NCBI RefSeq assembly: GCF_004358105.1
Contig: NZ_SMYL01000012.1
Span: 1 to 64,000, forward strand
From: Sapientia aquatica
Lineage (GTDB): Bacteria > Pseudomonadota > Gammaproteobacteria > Burkholderiales > Burkholderiaceae_D
Length of the DNA: 64,000 nt
Reading direction: 5' to 3'
Positions 28,049 through 37,517 of this stretch are shown here, one piece after another; the first letter of the stretch is position 1, and each line of letters starts with the position of its first letter. Position numbers and translations under genes: made by a program. The notes under the pieces are model-generated. The model ran no database searches. It saw only the letters and a list, made by a program, of their open reading frames with translations, and had not been told where the DNA came from.

Positions 28049-28750
28049 TCAATCGACCAAAATTTTATTCACGTCCAAATAGTGCGCGGCAGCAGCAGCA
28101 CTGGGTTGCGCTAGGTTGGGAATACAACCTAATAACGGCGCTTTAATACGTTCCTGCAATGCACTCAAATTCTCTTGTAAATAGGCCATTTCATGCTGCG
28201 CCGAGTTCGCTACCCACCCTGCCAAATTCAAGCCGCGGGCGGCGATTGCTTCGGCGGTTAAGAGCGCGTGATTAATGCAGCCTAAACGCATTCCAACCAC
28301 CAAAATCACCGGCAAATTTAACCGCTGCGCCATTTGTGCACTGTCTTCGGTCGCGTTAAAAGGCACGTTAAAACCACCAACGCCTTCGACAATAATTGCC
28401 TCAACTTGGCTAGCCAATTGCTGATAACAATCCACGATCACGCTCAAGGCGATTTGCCGACCTTCTTGTTGAGCCGCGATATGCGGCGCGGCTGGCAGCT
28501 TAAACAAATACGGGTTAATCAACCGGTCACGCTCGCTCGACGCAGCTAAATTGCTACTCGCTTTCAGCGACATCACGTCTTCATTGACCCACATGCCGTC
28601 GTCTAACAACGCGCCCGCGGCAACTGGTTTCATGCCAACGGCTATTAACCCTTGCTGCGCGAAACTATGCACTAGCGCGCTCGATACTAAGGTTTTCCCG
28701 ATCTCAGTATCCGTTCCTGCGACAAAAAATGCTTTCTTTGTTTGACTCAC
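28049..28750 (-). CDS. bioD: ATP-dependent dethiobiotin synthetase
   Basis: 233 residues. Closes the ureido ring of biotin using ATP and CO2. P-loop FVAGTDTEIGKT at ~9-20 (usual family form GTDTDVGKT), then KPVAAG and VEGVGGFNVPF. Tightly packed, 1 base after bioF and before bioB. Confidence 0.95.
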   Translation of the reverse strand: MSQTKKAFFVAGTDTEIGKTLVSSALVHSFAQQGLIAVGMKPVAAGALLDDGMWVNEDVMSLKASSNLAASSERDRLINPYLFKLPAAPHIAAQQEGRQIALSVIVDCYQQLASQVEAIIVEGVGGFNVPFNATEDSAQMAQRLNLPVILVVGMRLGCINHALLTAEAIAARGLNLAGWVANSAQHEMAYLQENLSALQERIKAPLLGCIPNLAQPSAAAAAHYLDVNKILVD

Positions 28751-28751
28751 T

Positions 28752-29954
28752 TCACGCTACCTTTTTTTGCAAACTACTTAATTCATCTAATAATCGTGTT
28801 ACCTGTGCGCTGTTATGCGCAGCTGACAAGGTGATGCGCAAACGCGCTGTTCCCGCTGGCACGGTAGGCGGGCGAATTGCTGGCACCCAGATGCCGCGCT
28901 CGTACAATTGGGCCGCGATTTGCAGTGCTGCGTGATTGTCTCCCACGATCAAAGGCTGGATTTGGGTGTTCGACTCCATCAAGCTCATGCCTGCGATTGC
29001 CGTGCCAACCGCGGTTTTAAATTGCGTCGTTAAAGCGTGTAAATGCGCACGTCGTTGAGCGCCTTCTGCACCGCTAATAATCTCCAAGCTAGTCAATAAC
29101 GCATGCGCTAACGCCGGTGCGGACGCCGTAGTGTAGATGTAGGGACGGGAGCGGTTAATCAACCATTCGACCACGCTGGCATGCGCGGCGACAAATGCAC
29201 CAGAGACGCCGGCGGCTTTGCCCAAAGTACCCATGTACACCAAGTTCGCGCTGCGTAACTTAAGATGCTCTAGCACGCCTGCACCAGTCGCGCCTAATAC
29301 ACCAAAACCATGCGCGTCATCCACCACTAACCAAGCATCGTAGCGTTCACAGATGGCTAAAATTTCGGTCAATGGCGCGATCACGCCGTCCATACTAAAG
29401 ACGCTGTCGGTAACCACGATTTTGTTTTCTGCGGTCGAATCTTGCAGCAGTTTTTCTAACGCCACTACATCGGCGTGTGGGTACACTTTCACTTTGCTGC
29501 GCGCCAGTTTTGCACCGTCGATCAACGAAGCGTGATTTAGATTTTCAGAAAAAATCTCGGTCTGTTCCAAGGAAATCGCCGCCAAGCCTGACAACATCGC
29601 CAAATTTGCCATATAGCCAGTGCTGAAATACAGCGCACGCGCTTGAACTAAATAGGGCGCTTGCATCGCAGCTAAGCGTTGTTCTAATTGTTCGTGCGCG
29701 AGACTGTGTCCGCTAATTAAATGCGACGCGCCGCTGCCAGCGCCATACAAATCCACGCCTTCTTTGAACGCTGCACGGATATCGGGATGTGCAGATAAAC
29801 CTAAATAGTCATTACTGCAAAAGGTCAACATACTGCGGCCATCGACCGTCATGACCGCATCCGATGGTGTTGAAGTGACGCGCCGGCGACGACGCAAATT
29901 GTGTTGATCTAAACCCGATAAACCTTGCTCAATCCGATCAATTAATTTACTCAT
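28752..29954 (-). CDS. bioF: 8-amino-7-oxononanoate synthase
   Basis: 400 residues, a PLP enzyme condensing pimeloyl thioester with alanine. Signatures are TFCSNDYLGLSAHP, GSGASHLISGHS, VVDDAHGFGVLG and the PLP-lysine region GTLGKAAGVSGAFV. Its start overlaps the end of bioA by 4 bases (ATGA), implying translational coupling. Confidence 0.95.
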   Translation of the reverse strand: MSKLIDRIEQGLSGLDQHNLRRRRRVTSTPSDAVMTVDGRSMLTFCSNDYLGLSAHPDIRAAFKEGVDLYGAGSGASHLISGHSLAHEQLEQRLAAMQAPYLVQARALYFSTGYMANLAMLSGLAAISLEQTEIFSENLNHASLIDGAKLARSKVKVYPHADVVALEKLLQDSTAENKIVVTDSVFSMDGVIAPLTEILAICERYDAWLVVDDAHGFGVLGATGAGVLEHLKLRSANLVYMGTLGKAAGVSGAFVAAHASVVEWLINRSRPYIYTTASAPALAHALLTSLEIISGAEGAQRRAHLHALTTQFKTAVGTAIAGMSLMESNTQIQPLIVGDNHAALQIAAQLYERGIWVPAIRPPTVPAGTARLRITLSAAHNSAQVTRLLDELSSLQKKVA

Positions 29955-31270
29955 ACCATCACCTGCTCAAATACCGACAACGTGTTGTGCGCCAAATGAG
30001 CGATCTCTTCGTCGCTCAAAATATAGGGCGGCATGAGATACACGGTGTTGCCTATCGGACGTAATAACAATTCTTGTTTTAACGCTTGGGTAAAAAAGCG
30101 CGACGAAAAACCGGCCTTCGCATCGACCGCATCAAATGCCCAAATCATGCCGCGCTGGCGGAAGTTTTTCACCTTTTCGTGCTGCGCCAATGGTGCTAAA
30201 GCCGCATTAATTTTGGCGGCGCGGGCGCAATTGGTCGCCAGCACGCTGTCTTCTTGGAAGATTTCTAGGGTTGCCAATGCAGCGCGGCAAGCGAGTGGAT
30301 TGCCGGTATAGGAATGCGAATGCAAAAAGCCGCGACGTATGTCTTGGTGATAAAACGATTGATAAACCTTATCGGTTGTCATCACTAACGATAACGGCAA
30401 ATAGCCACCGCTAATGCCTTTGGACAGGCACATAAAGTCCGGCCAAATCGACGCTTGCTCACAAGCGAAAAAACTTCCCGTTCGGCCGCAACCAACGGCG
30501 ATTTCATCGGCGATTAAATGCACTTGATATTTGTCGCACAGCGCGCGCAGCAATGTCAAATACAGCGCATCATACATCGCAAATCCGATAGCGCATTGAA
30601 TCAGCGGCTCAACGATAATCGCTGCGATCTTATCACTACGTTGCTCGAATAATTTTTCCACTTCGGCAATCGCGCGACGCGCGACATCTTGCGCAGTTTC
30701 ACCTTCCAACGCTTGGCGCGCATCGGGCGAGATCACTACATGCGCCGAATTAATCAACGGTCCATAGGCATCGCGGAAAATCGCCACGTCGGTGACTGCC
30801 AGCGCGCCGATTGTTTCCCCGTGGTAGCTGCCTTGCAAACAGACAAATTCTTTTTTGTCCGGCAAGCCAGAATTGCTCCAACTATGAAAACTCATCTTCA
30901 ACGCGATCTCAACCGCGGAAGCGCCATCGGACGCGAAGAAGCAATGTCCTAGTTGATGTTGCGTTTTTTCGGCTAATTTTTCGGACAAACTAATCACTGG
31001 CTCGTGGGTAAATCCGGCCAACATAACGTGTTCTAATTTATCCAACTGATCTTTTAACGCGGCGTTAATACGCGAATTGGCATGACCAAATAAATTCACC
31101 CACCACGAACTAATTCCATCCAAATAACGCTTACCGTCGGCATCAAATAACCACGCACCACGGCCGTGACTAATCGGCACCAATGGCATGGTTTCGTGAT
31201 GTTGCATTTGGGTGCATGGATGCCACACGTTTTGCAAGCTGCGGCTAATCCATAGACTGTTTGATTTCAA
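29951..31270 (-). CDS. bioA: Adenosylmethionine-8-amino-7-oxononanoate aminotransferase
   Basis: 439 residues, a class III PLP aminotransferase using SAM as amino donor. The opening VWHPCTQMQHHETMPLVPI is the BioA signature. LIADEIAVGCGRTG and the PLP-lysine segment CLSKGISGGYLPLS follow. It begins 22 bases after liuC ends, so the biotin genes read on from the liuB-liuC transcript; I see no separate promoter or BirA-like operator in that gap. Confidence 0.95.
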   Translation of the reverse strand: MKSNSLWISRSLQNVWHPCTQMQHHETMPLVPISHGRGAWLFDADGKRYLDGISSWWVNLFGHANSRINAALKDQLDKLEHVMLAGFTHEPVISLSEKLAEKTQHQLGHCFFASDGASAVEIALKMSFHSWSNSGLPDKKEFVCLQGSYHGETIGALAVTDVAIFRDAYGPLINSAHVVISPDARQALEGETAQDVARRAIAEVEKLFEQRSDKIAAIIVEPLIQCAIGFAMYDALYLTLLRALCDKYQVHLIADEIAVGCGRTGSFFACEQASIWPDFMCLSKGISGGYLPLSLVMTTDKVYQSFYHQDIRRGFLHSHSYTGNPLACRAALATLEIFQEDSVLATNCARAAKINAALAPLAQHEKVKNFRQRGMIWAFDAVDAKAGFSSRFFTQALKQELLLRPIGNTVYLMPPYILSDEEIAHLAHNTLSVFEQVMV

Positions 31271-31292
31271 CTGACTTCCCTTTTTTACTAAT

Positions 31293-32087
31293 TTAATTCA
31301 AGTGCAATAACCAATTCGGCTTGCGCTTTTCTAAGAATGAAGCGACGCCTTCTTTGCCTTCGGGCGAGGAACGAATATCGGCTATGCATTCCGCGGTGTA
31401 GGTGAGCAAATCTTCTTCGATTTCTGCGCCGGTCACGTCTTCTACCAACCATTTCGCAGCGATTACAGCGTTAGGGCCGTTATTGACGATCGCGTTGACG
31501 ATTTGCGCCACCGTTTGATCGAGATTTTCTGCTGGCACCGATTCATGCACAAAGCCGATACGGTGTGCTTCTTGGGCCGAAAAACGCTCAGCAGTAATAA
31601 AATAACGACGCGCTGCATTAGGGCCCATCGCTTTAATCACATAGGGTGAAATAGTCGCGGGAATCAGACCGAGCTTGACTTCGCTCAAGCAAAAATTGGC
31701 GCTATCAACCGTCACAGCAATATCACAAGCTGCCACCAAACCCATGCCGCCGGCATAGCAATCGCCTTGCACTTTCGCGATCACGGGCTTGGCGCAAGAA
31801 TAAATTTGGTACAGCATTTCAGCCAATTGCTGCGCGTCTTCCAAATTCTGTTCTGGCGTGTAGTTCGCCATTTTTTTCATCCAGTTTAAATCGGCACCGG
31901 CGCAAAAAGCGGGGCCATTGGCAGCCAACACAATGGCGCGAACTTGCTCGTCTTGGCCCAGTTCAAGAAACACATTGTTCAATTCCGCAATCACCGTTTC
32001 GTTAAAGGCATTGCGCACATCGGGGCGATTTAATGTCACGGTCGCGGCACCGTGGGCGATTTCTAGTTGCAATGTTTGGTAAGTCAT
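31293..32087 (-). CDS. liuC: Methylglutaconyl-CoA hydratase (enoyl-CoA hydratase family)
   Basis: 264 residues. Crotonase fold with the oxyanion-hole loops AGADLNWMK and GDCYAGGMGLVAACDIAV. Placement between liuB and the bio genes marks it as the LiuC hydratase converting 3-methylglutaconyl-CoA to HMG-CoA. It follows liuB with a 36-base gap. Confidence 0.92.
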   Translation of the reverse strand: MTYQTLQLEIAHGAATVTLNRPDVRNAFNETVIAELNNVFLELGQDEQVRAIVLAANGPAFCAGADLNWMKKMANYTPEQNLEDAQQLAEMLYQIYSCAKPVIAKVQGDCYAGGMGLVAACDIAVTVDSANFCLSEVKLGLIPATISPYVIKAMGPNAARRYFITAERFSAQEAHRIGFVHESVPAENLDQTVAQIVNAIVNNGPNAVIAAKWLVEDVTGAEIEEDLLTYTAECIADIRSSPEGKEGVASFLEKRKPNWLLHLN

Positions 32088-32123
32088 TACGCTTTTTCCT
32101 TAGGTTAGCTTTGCTGACATCAC

Positions 32124-33728
32124 TTACATTCTAAACAGGCCAAATTTGGTCTCTGGAATCGGTGCATTTAACGCTGCCGATAAACCTAAGGCCAACACCA
32201 TGCGCGTATCCGCCGGATCAATCACGCCGTCATCCCATAAACGGGCGCTGGCGAAATATGGGTGACCTTGATGTTCGTATTGGTCTTTGATCGGTTGTTT
32301 AAATTCTGCTTCTTGCTCTGCCGACCATGTGCCACCTTTGGCCTCAATACCATCGCGTTTGACCGTTGCCAACACGCTCGCTGCTTGTTCGCCGCCCATG
32401 ACAGAAATCCGAGCATTCGGCCACATCCATAAAAAGCGCGGGGAAAAGGCGCGGCCGCACATGCCGTAATTACCGGCACCAAAACTACCGCCAATGATGA
32501 CGGTGAATTTCGGCACCGCCGCCGTTGCGACAGCCGTTACCATCTTCGCGCCATTGCGCGCAATGCCCTCATTTTCGTATTTACGACCAACCATAAAGCC
32601 GGTGATGTTTTGCAAAAACACCAGTGGGATTTTGCGTTGGCAGCATAGCTCGATGAAATGCGTGCCTTTCAATGCGGACTCGGAAAACAATATCCCGTTA
32701 TTGGCGATAATACCGACGGGCATGCCGTGAATATGAGCAAATCCGCAGACCAAGGTCGTGCCATAACGCGCTTTGAATTCATCAAACACGCTGCCATCGA
32801 CTACCCGCGCAATGACTTCACGCACATCAAACGGTTTGCGCGTATCGACGGGAATCACGCCGTACAATTCTTCGGCTGGGTAGGCGGGCTCAACGACTTC
32901 TTTCAACACTAACTGGTTGGGCTTTTGGCGATTCAGATTCGACACGATCGTGCGCGCCAAGGACAAAGCGTGCATATCGTTTTGCGCTAAATGATCGACC
33001 ACGCCGGATAAGCGCGTGTGCACATCGCCACCGCCCAAATCTTCGGCGCTCACTACTTCACCTGTGGCGGCTTTGACTAACGGTGGACCGCCCAAGAAAA
33101 TCGTTCCTTGGTTCTTAACGATAATCGATTCGTCGCTCATCGCTGGCACATAAGCGCCACCCGCGGTACAAGAACCCATCACGACAGCGATTTGGGGAAT
33201 GCCTTGCGCGGACAAATTAGCTTGGTTAAAAAAGATACGACCGAAGTGATCGCGGTCTGGAAAGACGTCATCTTGATTCGGCAAATTCGCGCCGCCGCTA
33301 TCCACCAAATAAACGCAAGGTAAATGATTTTGCTCTGCGATTTCTTGCGCGCGAATATGCTTTTTGACCGTGAGTGGATAATAGGTGCCGCCTTTGACGG
33401 TGGCATCATTGCACACGATGACGCATTCTTGTCCCGAGATGCGCCCCACGCCAGTAATCACGCCAGCACACGGTGCGTCGTTGTTGTACATATCGTAGGC
33501 CGCGAGTTGCGAGAATTCTAAAAACGGGGTACCAGGATCAAGCAGCATTTGCACCCGATCACGCGGAAGCAATTTGCCACGCGCTAAATGTTTTTTACGC
33601 GCTTCGTCACCGCCGCCCAACATGATTTTTTCAATCTTATCTTTCAGATCGTCCACCACCGCTTGCATCGCAGCGACGTTGGCTTTGAAATCTTCCGAGC
33701 GTGGGGCGAGTTTGGATTCTAGTTTCAT
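32124..33728 (-). CDS. liuB: 3-methylcrotonyl-CoA carboxylase, carboxyltransferase beta subunit
   Basis: 534 residues. Two crotonase-like carboxyltransferase halves; [32 protein letters not shown] and [15 protein letters not shown] are typical of MCC beta subunits. It transfers CO2 from LiuD-biotin to 3-methylcrotonyl-CoA. First of the liuB-liuC-bioAFDB run, 37 bases after the YchJ-like gene. Confidence 0.95.
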   Translation of the reverse strand: MKLESKLAPRSEDFKANVAAMQAVVDDLKDKIEKIMLGGGDEARKKHLARGKLLPRDRVQMLLDPGTPFLEFSQLAAYDMYNNDAPCAGVITGVGRISGQECVIVCNDATVKGGTYYPLTVKKHIRAQEIAEQNHLPCVYLVDSGGANLPNQDDVFPDRDHFGRIFFNQANLSAQGIPQIAVVMGSCTAGGAYVPAMSDESIIVKNQGTIFLGGPPLVKAATGEVVSAEDLGGGDVHTRLSGVVDHLAQNDMHALSLARTIVSNLNRQKPNQLVLKEVVEPAYPAEELYGVIPVDTRKPFDVREVIARVVDGSVFDEFKARYGTTLVCGFAHIHGMPVGIIANNGILFSESALKGTHFIELCCQRKIPLVFLQNITGFMVGRKYENEGIARNGAKMVTAVATAAVPKFTVIIGGSFGAGNYGMCGRAFSPRFLWMWPNARISVMGGEQAASVLATVKRDGIEAKGGTWSAEQEAEFKQPIKDQYEHQGHPYFASARLWDDGVIDPADTRMVLALGLSAALNAPIPETKFGLFRM

Positions 33729-33765
33729 AGTGATGTCTGTTTTTATTTATCTATTAGTCTGTTTT

Positions 33766-34161
33766 TTATTGATCGGGGAAGACGCCATCAACATACAACC
33801 AAGCACCGTCTTCCAGAACAAAATTACTTTTTTCATGCAAACGCTGGGCGCGTCCATTCACTTTATATTTGGCGATAAATTCCACCGTGCCGTGCTGCGC
33901 GTCTTGCTGCTGCGCGACTATCGTTAATCCCAGCCACTTGCACGATTCCTGCTGATCCAATTGCACAGCAGGGCGCGTGCTGGCGTGCCACGTTTTTTGC
34001 AAATACGCTTGGTCTTCCATGACATAAGCCGTGTAACGCGAGCGCATTAGGGCTAGTGCGTTGGGCGCCAACTCTTGGCCCGACAAATACACGCCGCAGC
34101 ATTGTTCAAACTTCTTCCCCGTGCCGCAAGGGCAGTCAAGCGCTTGATTAGATTTTGCCAT
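33766..34161 (-). CDS. YchJ-family SEC-C motif protein
   Basis: 131 residues. The N-terminal zinc-binding SEC-C motif CPCGTGKKFEQCC is followed by the NTF2-like YchJ body (ALMRSRYTAYVMEDQAYLQKTWH). Function unknown in the family. Its start overlaps the end of the isomerase gene by 14 bases. Confidence 0.88.
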   Translation of the reverse strand: MAKSNQALDCPCGTGKKFEQCCGVYLSGQELAPNALALMRSRYTAYVMEDQAYLQKTWHASTRPAVQLDQQESCKWLGLTIVAQQQDAQHGTVEFIAKYKVNGRAQRLHEKSNFVLEDGAWLYVDGVFPDQ

Positions 34162-34753
34162 TTTTCAGCGTAGCTTCAATCTGATCAAACCGGTCAAAAC
34201 CCCAAAACGGTTCGCCATCAACAATCACGAAAGGCGAACCAAACACGCCAGCTTTAATGGCATCATCGATTTCCATCTTGAGTTGATCTTTGACTTCCGC
34301 CGTTGCAATTCCCTGCTCCAAGGCCGCCGCATCTAAACCGAACTGGCGGCCAATTTCAATCACTTGTTCCGCGCCGCTGATGTTAATTTGATCGACAAAA
34401 AATGCGCGATATAAGGCTTTGGCAAACGCAACCGAACGATCGCGTCCCTTTGTGTTTGCCACCCACAATACTGCGCGCGCTGCATGCTGACTGGAAATCG
34501 GAAATACGGTTGGCATCACAAAGGGAATGTCATGAAAGCGAGCCGTGCGTGCAAAATCGTGTTCGGAATATTTACCCTTCATCGGCACTTGGGTTAGCGG
34601 CAAGCAGGCGGTGATTTTAAAAATCACGCCCAACAATACCGGATGCCATTCCACGTCGCGTCCATACTTTGCGGCTAATTCATCAATCTTCATCGCGGCT
34701 AAATAACCGTAAGGTGAAGAAAAATCGAAATAAAATTGCACAGGTGATTTCAT
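34148..34753 (-). CDS. 2-hydroxychromene-2-carboxylate isomerase-like DsbA-fold protein
   Basis: 201 residues. The start FYFDFSSPYGYLAAMK and the end GVFGSPFVIVDGEPFWGFDR are typical of the glutathione-dependent HCCA isomerase/kappa-GST family, with Ser in place of a CxxC pair. The natural substrate here is unlikely to be an aromatic compound, as no such pathway is nearby. It is part of the liu-strand gene run. Confidence 0.86.
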   Translation of the reverse strand: MKSPVQFYFDFSSPYGYLAAMKIDELAAKYGRDVEWHPVLLGVIFKITACLPLTQVPMKGKYSEHDFARTARFHDIPFVMPTVFPISSQHAARAVLWVANTKGRDRSVAFAKALYRAFFVDQINISGAEQVIEIGRQFGLDAAALEQGIATAEVKDQLKMEIDDAIKAGVFGSPFVIVDGEPFWGFDRFDQIEATLKNGKI

Positions 34754-34792
34754 GGTTATCTCGCTTTGGTCGAGTAAAAAATCTGGCTTGGC

Positions 34793-35926
34793 TTACGACG
34801 CCAATGCGCGTCCGATAATAATTTTTTGTATGTCAGACGTGCCTTCATAAATCTGACAAACCCGCACATCGCGGTAAATACGTTCAACCGGGAAGTCGCT
34901 TACATAGCCATAGCCACCGTGAATTTGAATCGCGTCGGAACAAATTTTCTCGGCCATTTCAGAAGCGAATAACTTGGCCATCGCAGCTTCTTTCAGGCAA
35001 GGCAATCCAGCGTCTTTCATGCTGGCAGCATGCCAAATCAGTTGCCGCGCTGCTTCAATTTGAGTCGCCATATCAGCTAATTTAAACTGCACCGCTTGGT
35101 GTTCAAAAATCGGCTTGCCGAAGCTTTCGCGGTCTTTGGCATAACTCAACGCCGCGTCAAACGCCGCGCGCGCCATGCCCACCGATTGCGATGCAATGCC
35201 GATGCGTCCACCTTCTAAACCGGATAAGGCGATCTTGTAGCCTTGGCCTTCTTCGCCAATTAAATTGGCGGCTGGGATGCGGCAGTTTTCAAATAAAATT
35301 TGCGCGGTGTCGGATGAATGCTGACCCAACTTATCTTCTAATCGCGCCACGATATAACCGGGCGTGTTGGTCGGAACCCAAAATGCGCTAATACCTTTTT
35401 TGCCAGCGGCTTTGTCGGTTACCGCCATCACAATCGCCACGTCCGCGTATTTACCGCTGGTGATAAATTGCTTCACGCCGTTAATCACGTATTCGTCGCC
35501 TTCTTTCACCGCTGTGGTGCGCAACGCGCCGGCATCGCTGCCAACGTGCGGCTCGGTTAAACAAAACGCGCCTAACATTTTGCCTTGCGCTAGCGGACGC
35601 AGCCATTGCTGCTTTTGCGCGTCGTTCGCATAGCTCATCGCAATCGAGCAGACTGGGCAATTATTGACGGAAATAATGGTGGACGTGCCACCATCGCCTG
35701 CGGCGATTTCTTCTAATACCAAGGCCAGCGATAAGTAATCTAAACCAGCGCCGCCCCATTGCTCAGGCACCGCAACGCCGTAAGCGCCGAGTTCCGCTAA
35801 TTGGCTTAATTCTTCTTTTGGAAAATGATGTTCTTTGTCCCAACGCGCTGCATTGGGCGCAAGACGTTCTTGCGAAAATTCACGCAAAGCGTCGCGGATC
35901 ATTTGGTGTTCTGGGGTGAGTATCAT
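34793..35926 (-). CDS. Acyl-CoA dehydrogenase (short/branched-chain type)
   Basis: 377 residues. FAD-dependent dehydrogenase with the signatures LTEPHVGSDAGALRT and QIHGGYGYVSDFPVER, and the C-terminal IYEGTSDIQKIIIGRAL, whose Glu is the usual catalytic base. That position separates it from LiuA, whose base is elsewhere. Likely substrates are short straight- or methyl-branched acyl-CoAs. It lies in the liu region but after a 441-base gap. Confidence 0.92.
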   Translation of the reverse strand: MILTPEHQMIRDALREFSQERLAPNAARWDKEHHFPKEELSQLAELGAYGVAVPEQWGGAGLDYLSLALVLEEIAAGDGGTSTIISVNNCPVCSIAMSYANDAQKQQWLRPLAQGKMLGAFCLTEPHVGSDAGALRTTAVKEGDEYVINGVKQFITSGKYADVAIVMAVTDKAAGKKGISAFWVPTNTPGYIVARLEDKLGQHSSDTAQILFENCRIPAANLIGEEGQGYKIALSGLEGGRIGIASQSVGMARAAFDAALSYAKDRESFGKPIFEHQAVQFKLADMATQIEAARQLIWHAASMKDAGLPCLKEAAMAKLFASEMAEKICSDAIQIHGGYGYVSDFPVERIYRDVRVCQIYEGTSDIQKIIIGRALAS

Positions 35927-36367
35927 AATTTTTATTAAGCTAATTTACGCTGCCGGCTGAGGTTGCTAGCTAACGTAGTTGGATCAGTGCGCGGCGGGTT
36001 AATACCACACAGGTTTTTTAACGAATTCGCTTTGTGGGCGAAGCCGTTTGTGCTGCTAGTTATCTATTTTTCGGCGTTTATTTTTGGTGCTTATTTTCAG
36101 TGCTTAGTTTGCACGCATGCATTTATTTAGCCAGCGCATCCACGCCACATACGCCGACACCATTTTTAATCTCAGCAACGTTTTGCAGTCGGATAACACA
36201 GCAAAACGTCAGCTTCCCTAAATTTCATTATCGCCAACAAGTGGCATCGTTGCGTCTCTTGTCGGCACCTGCGCCTATCAAGCAAAGGCATCCACGTGGG
36301 ATGCGCCTACAACATCCATTCTTCGCACGTCATTGGTTCTAATTTGCCAATCACGGGCGGATTTTAG
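35927..36367. other. Gap between SDR and acyl-CoA dehydrogenase genes
   Basis: No credible gene; a plus-strand frame here has no ribosome binding site. It contains one ATCCACGTGGGATGC palindrome-like unit (separate entry). The segment just before it (36250-36290) is rich in short imperfect repeats. Confidence 0.6.
36290..36304. repeat. REP-like palindromic unit, copy 1
   Basis: ATCCACGTGGGATGC, an imperfect palindrome within AAAGGCATCCACGTGGGATG. A close copy, ATCCACAAGGGATGC, is at 42019-42033. Such short palindromes in gaps are typical of REP-type dispersed repeats. Confidence 0.5.
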
Positions 36368-37036
36368 TTACCAACTCAACGGCGTGCCGTCGTAATTAAA
36401 AAACTTACCGTTATCGCGCGGCGTTCGGGCGGCAATCGTTGCGCGGATTCCGGCAGTACTTTGTTCTACCGACAAGGGCGCTTGGTCAGTTCCCATCGCG
36501 GTGCGCACCCAACCTGGATGCAGCGCAATGCTGGTCATGCCGGAATAGGTATGCGCTATATCGAGCAACACGGAATTGAGTGCGGCTTTGCTGGCGCGGT
36601 ACAACCAAGCGTGCGTACCGCTGCGCAGGGATAACGAGCCCATCTCGGACGAAATCACGGCCAATGTACCTTGGGCGCTTTGCACCATGGGCGCAATGAT
36701 GGGCAAGATACGCATCGCCGCTAATACATTAGTTTGCATCACGAGATTAAATTCCTCGGCGCTTGGGGTATCCAATTTTTCCGTACGCGTGCCGATAACA
36801 CCGGCGTTTAAAATCGCGACATCAATTTTTTCGTCGTCCAACAACCAACCTAATCCAGCGCAATCGTTTAAATCGTTGACGTCGAGTTGCAAGGACTTGG
36901 CGCCAATGGCGGTGAGCTTGTCCAAGTCATCGGCTTGACGAGCGGTACCAATGACGCGCCAACCGGCGGCGCGATATTCTTGCGCTAGGCCGAAGCCAAT
37001 TCCTCGCGATGCTCCGATAATTAAAACTGTAGGCAT
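36368..37036 (-). CDS. SDR-family oxidoreductase
   Basis: 222 residues. NAD(P)-binding GASRGIGFG near the start, NAG in AILNAGVIG, and the catalytic pair in YRASKAALN. The compact size fits the CsgA/sniffer-like classical SDR group. Substrate unknown. It lies 9 bases after the RidA-family gene. Confidence 0.86.
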   Translation of the reverse strand: MPTVLIIGASRGIGFGLAQEYRAAGWRVIGTARQADDLDKLTAIGAKSLQLDVNDLNDCAGLGWLLDDEKIDVAILNAGVIGTRTEKLDTPSAEEFNLVMQTNVLAAMRILPIIAPMVQSAQGTLAVISSEMGSLSLRSGTHAWLYRASKAALNSVLLDIAHTYSGMTSIALHPGWVRTAMGTDQAPLSVEQSTAGIRATIAARTPRDNGKFFNYDGTPLSW

Positions 37037-37045
37037 AGTGGGATC

Positions 37046-37429
37046 TCAGGTTGGAATACGAGCGGTCACTTCAATTTCAATCTTCATGCGCGGGTCAACC
37101 AAGCCCACGACCAACGCTGTCGCGGCCGGTCTAGCGTTGGCAAAATACTGTCCGAAAATAGGCGCGACTTCGGAAAAATACGATGCGTCGGTGATTAGAT
37201 AATGCACCCGAACCACATCGTCTAAGGATGCGCCGGCTTGTTGCAAAGCGGCTTGGATATTCTTAAACGTTTGATGCGTTTGTGCGGCTAAGTCGTCTTG
37301 AATCGACATGGTCGCATAGTCAAATCCGGTGGTGCCAGAAACATGGACTAAACCGTTCTCAATAACAGCGCGACTATATCCGGCTAGCTTCTCAAAATCC
37401 GAGCCTGACGATATCCATTTCTTCGACAT
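37046..37429 (-). CDS. RidA-family (YjgF) protein
   Basis: About 127 residues. The pattern HVSGTTGFD near the start, QTFKNIQAAL in the middle and KIEIEVTARIP at the end fit the RidA family of enamine/imine deaminases. A longer frame starts at 37453, but the ATG at 37429 has AAAGGA at ideal spacing and gives the standard protein start. Neighbours suggest detoxifying or degradative work rather than core metabolism. Confidence 0.85.
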   Translation of the reverse strand: MSKKWISSGSDFEKLAGYSRAVIENGLVHVSGTTGFDYATMSIQDDLAAQTHQTFKNIQAALQQAGASLDDVVRVHYLITDASYFSEVAPIFGQYFANARPAATALVVGLVDPRMKIEIEVTARIPT

Positions 37430-37445
37430 TTTTGTCCTTTGCAAT

Positions 37446-37477
37446 AACAGCAAATGGGCCGTAGCCCACTTGCTGTT
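37446..37477 (+). terminator. Hairpin between thiolase and RidA genes
   Basis: A 14-bp stem with one mismatch (AACAGCAAATGGGC 37446-37459 with GCCCACTTGCTGTT 37464-37477) and a 4-base loop. The T-run is on the plus strand; on the minus strand, in the direction of the genes, no U-run follows the hairpin. It may act as a weak terminator or an mRNA-stabilising structure after the thiolase gene. Confidence 0.6.
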
Positions 37478-37517
37478 TTTTACTAATTTTTACTGATTTA
37501 TTTACTAATGAAGCCGA

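Noticed and set aside
36034-36342. 102-codon frame in the SDR-acyl-CoA dehydrogenase gap
   Set aside because: No ribosome binding site or family pattern, and it contains a REP-like palindrome.
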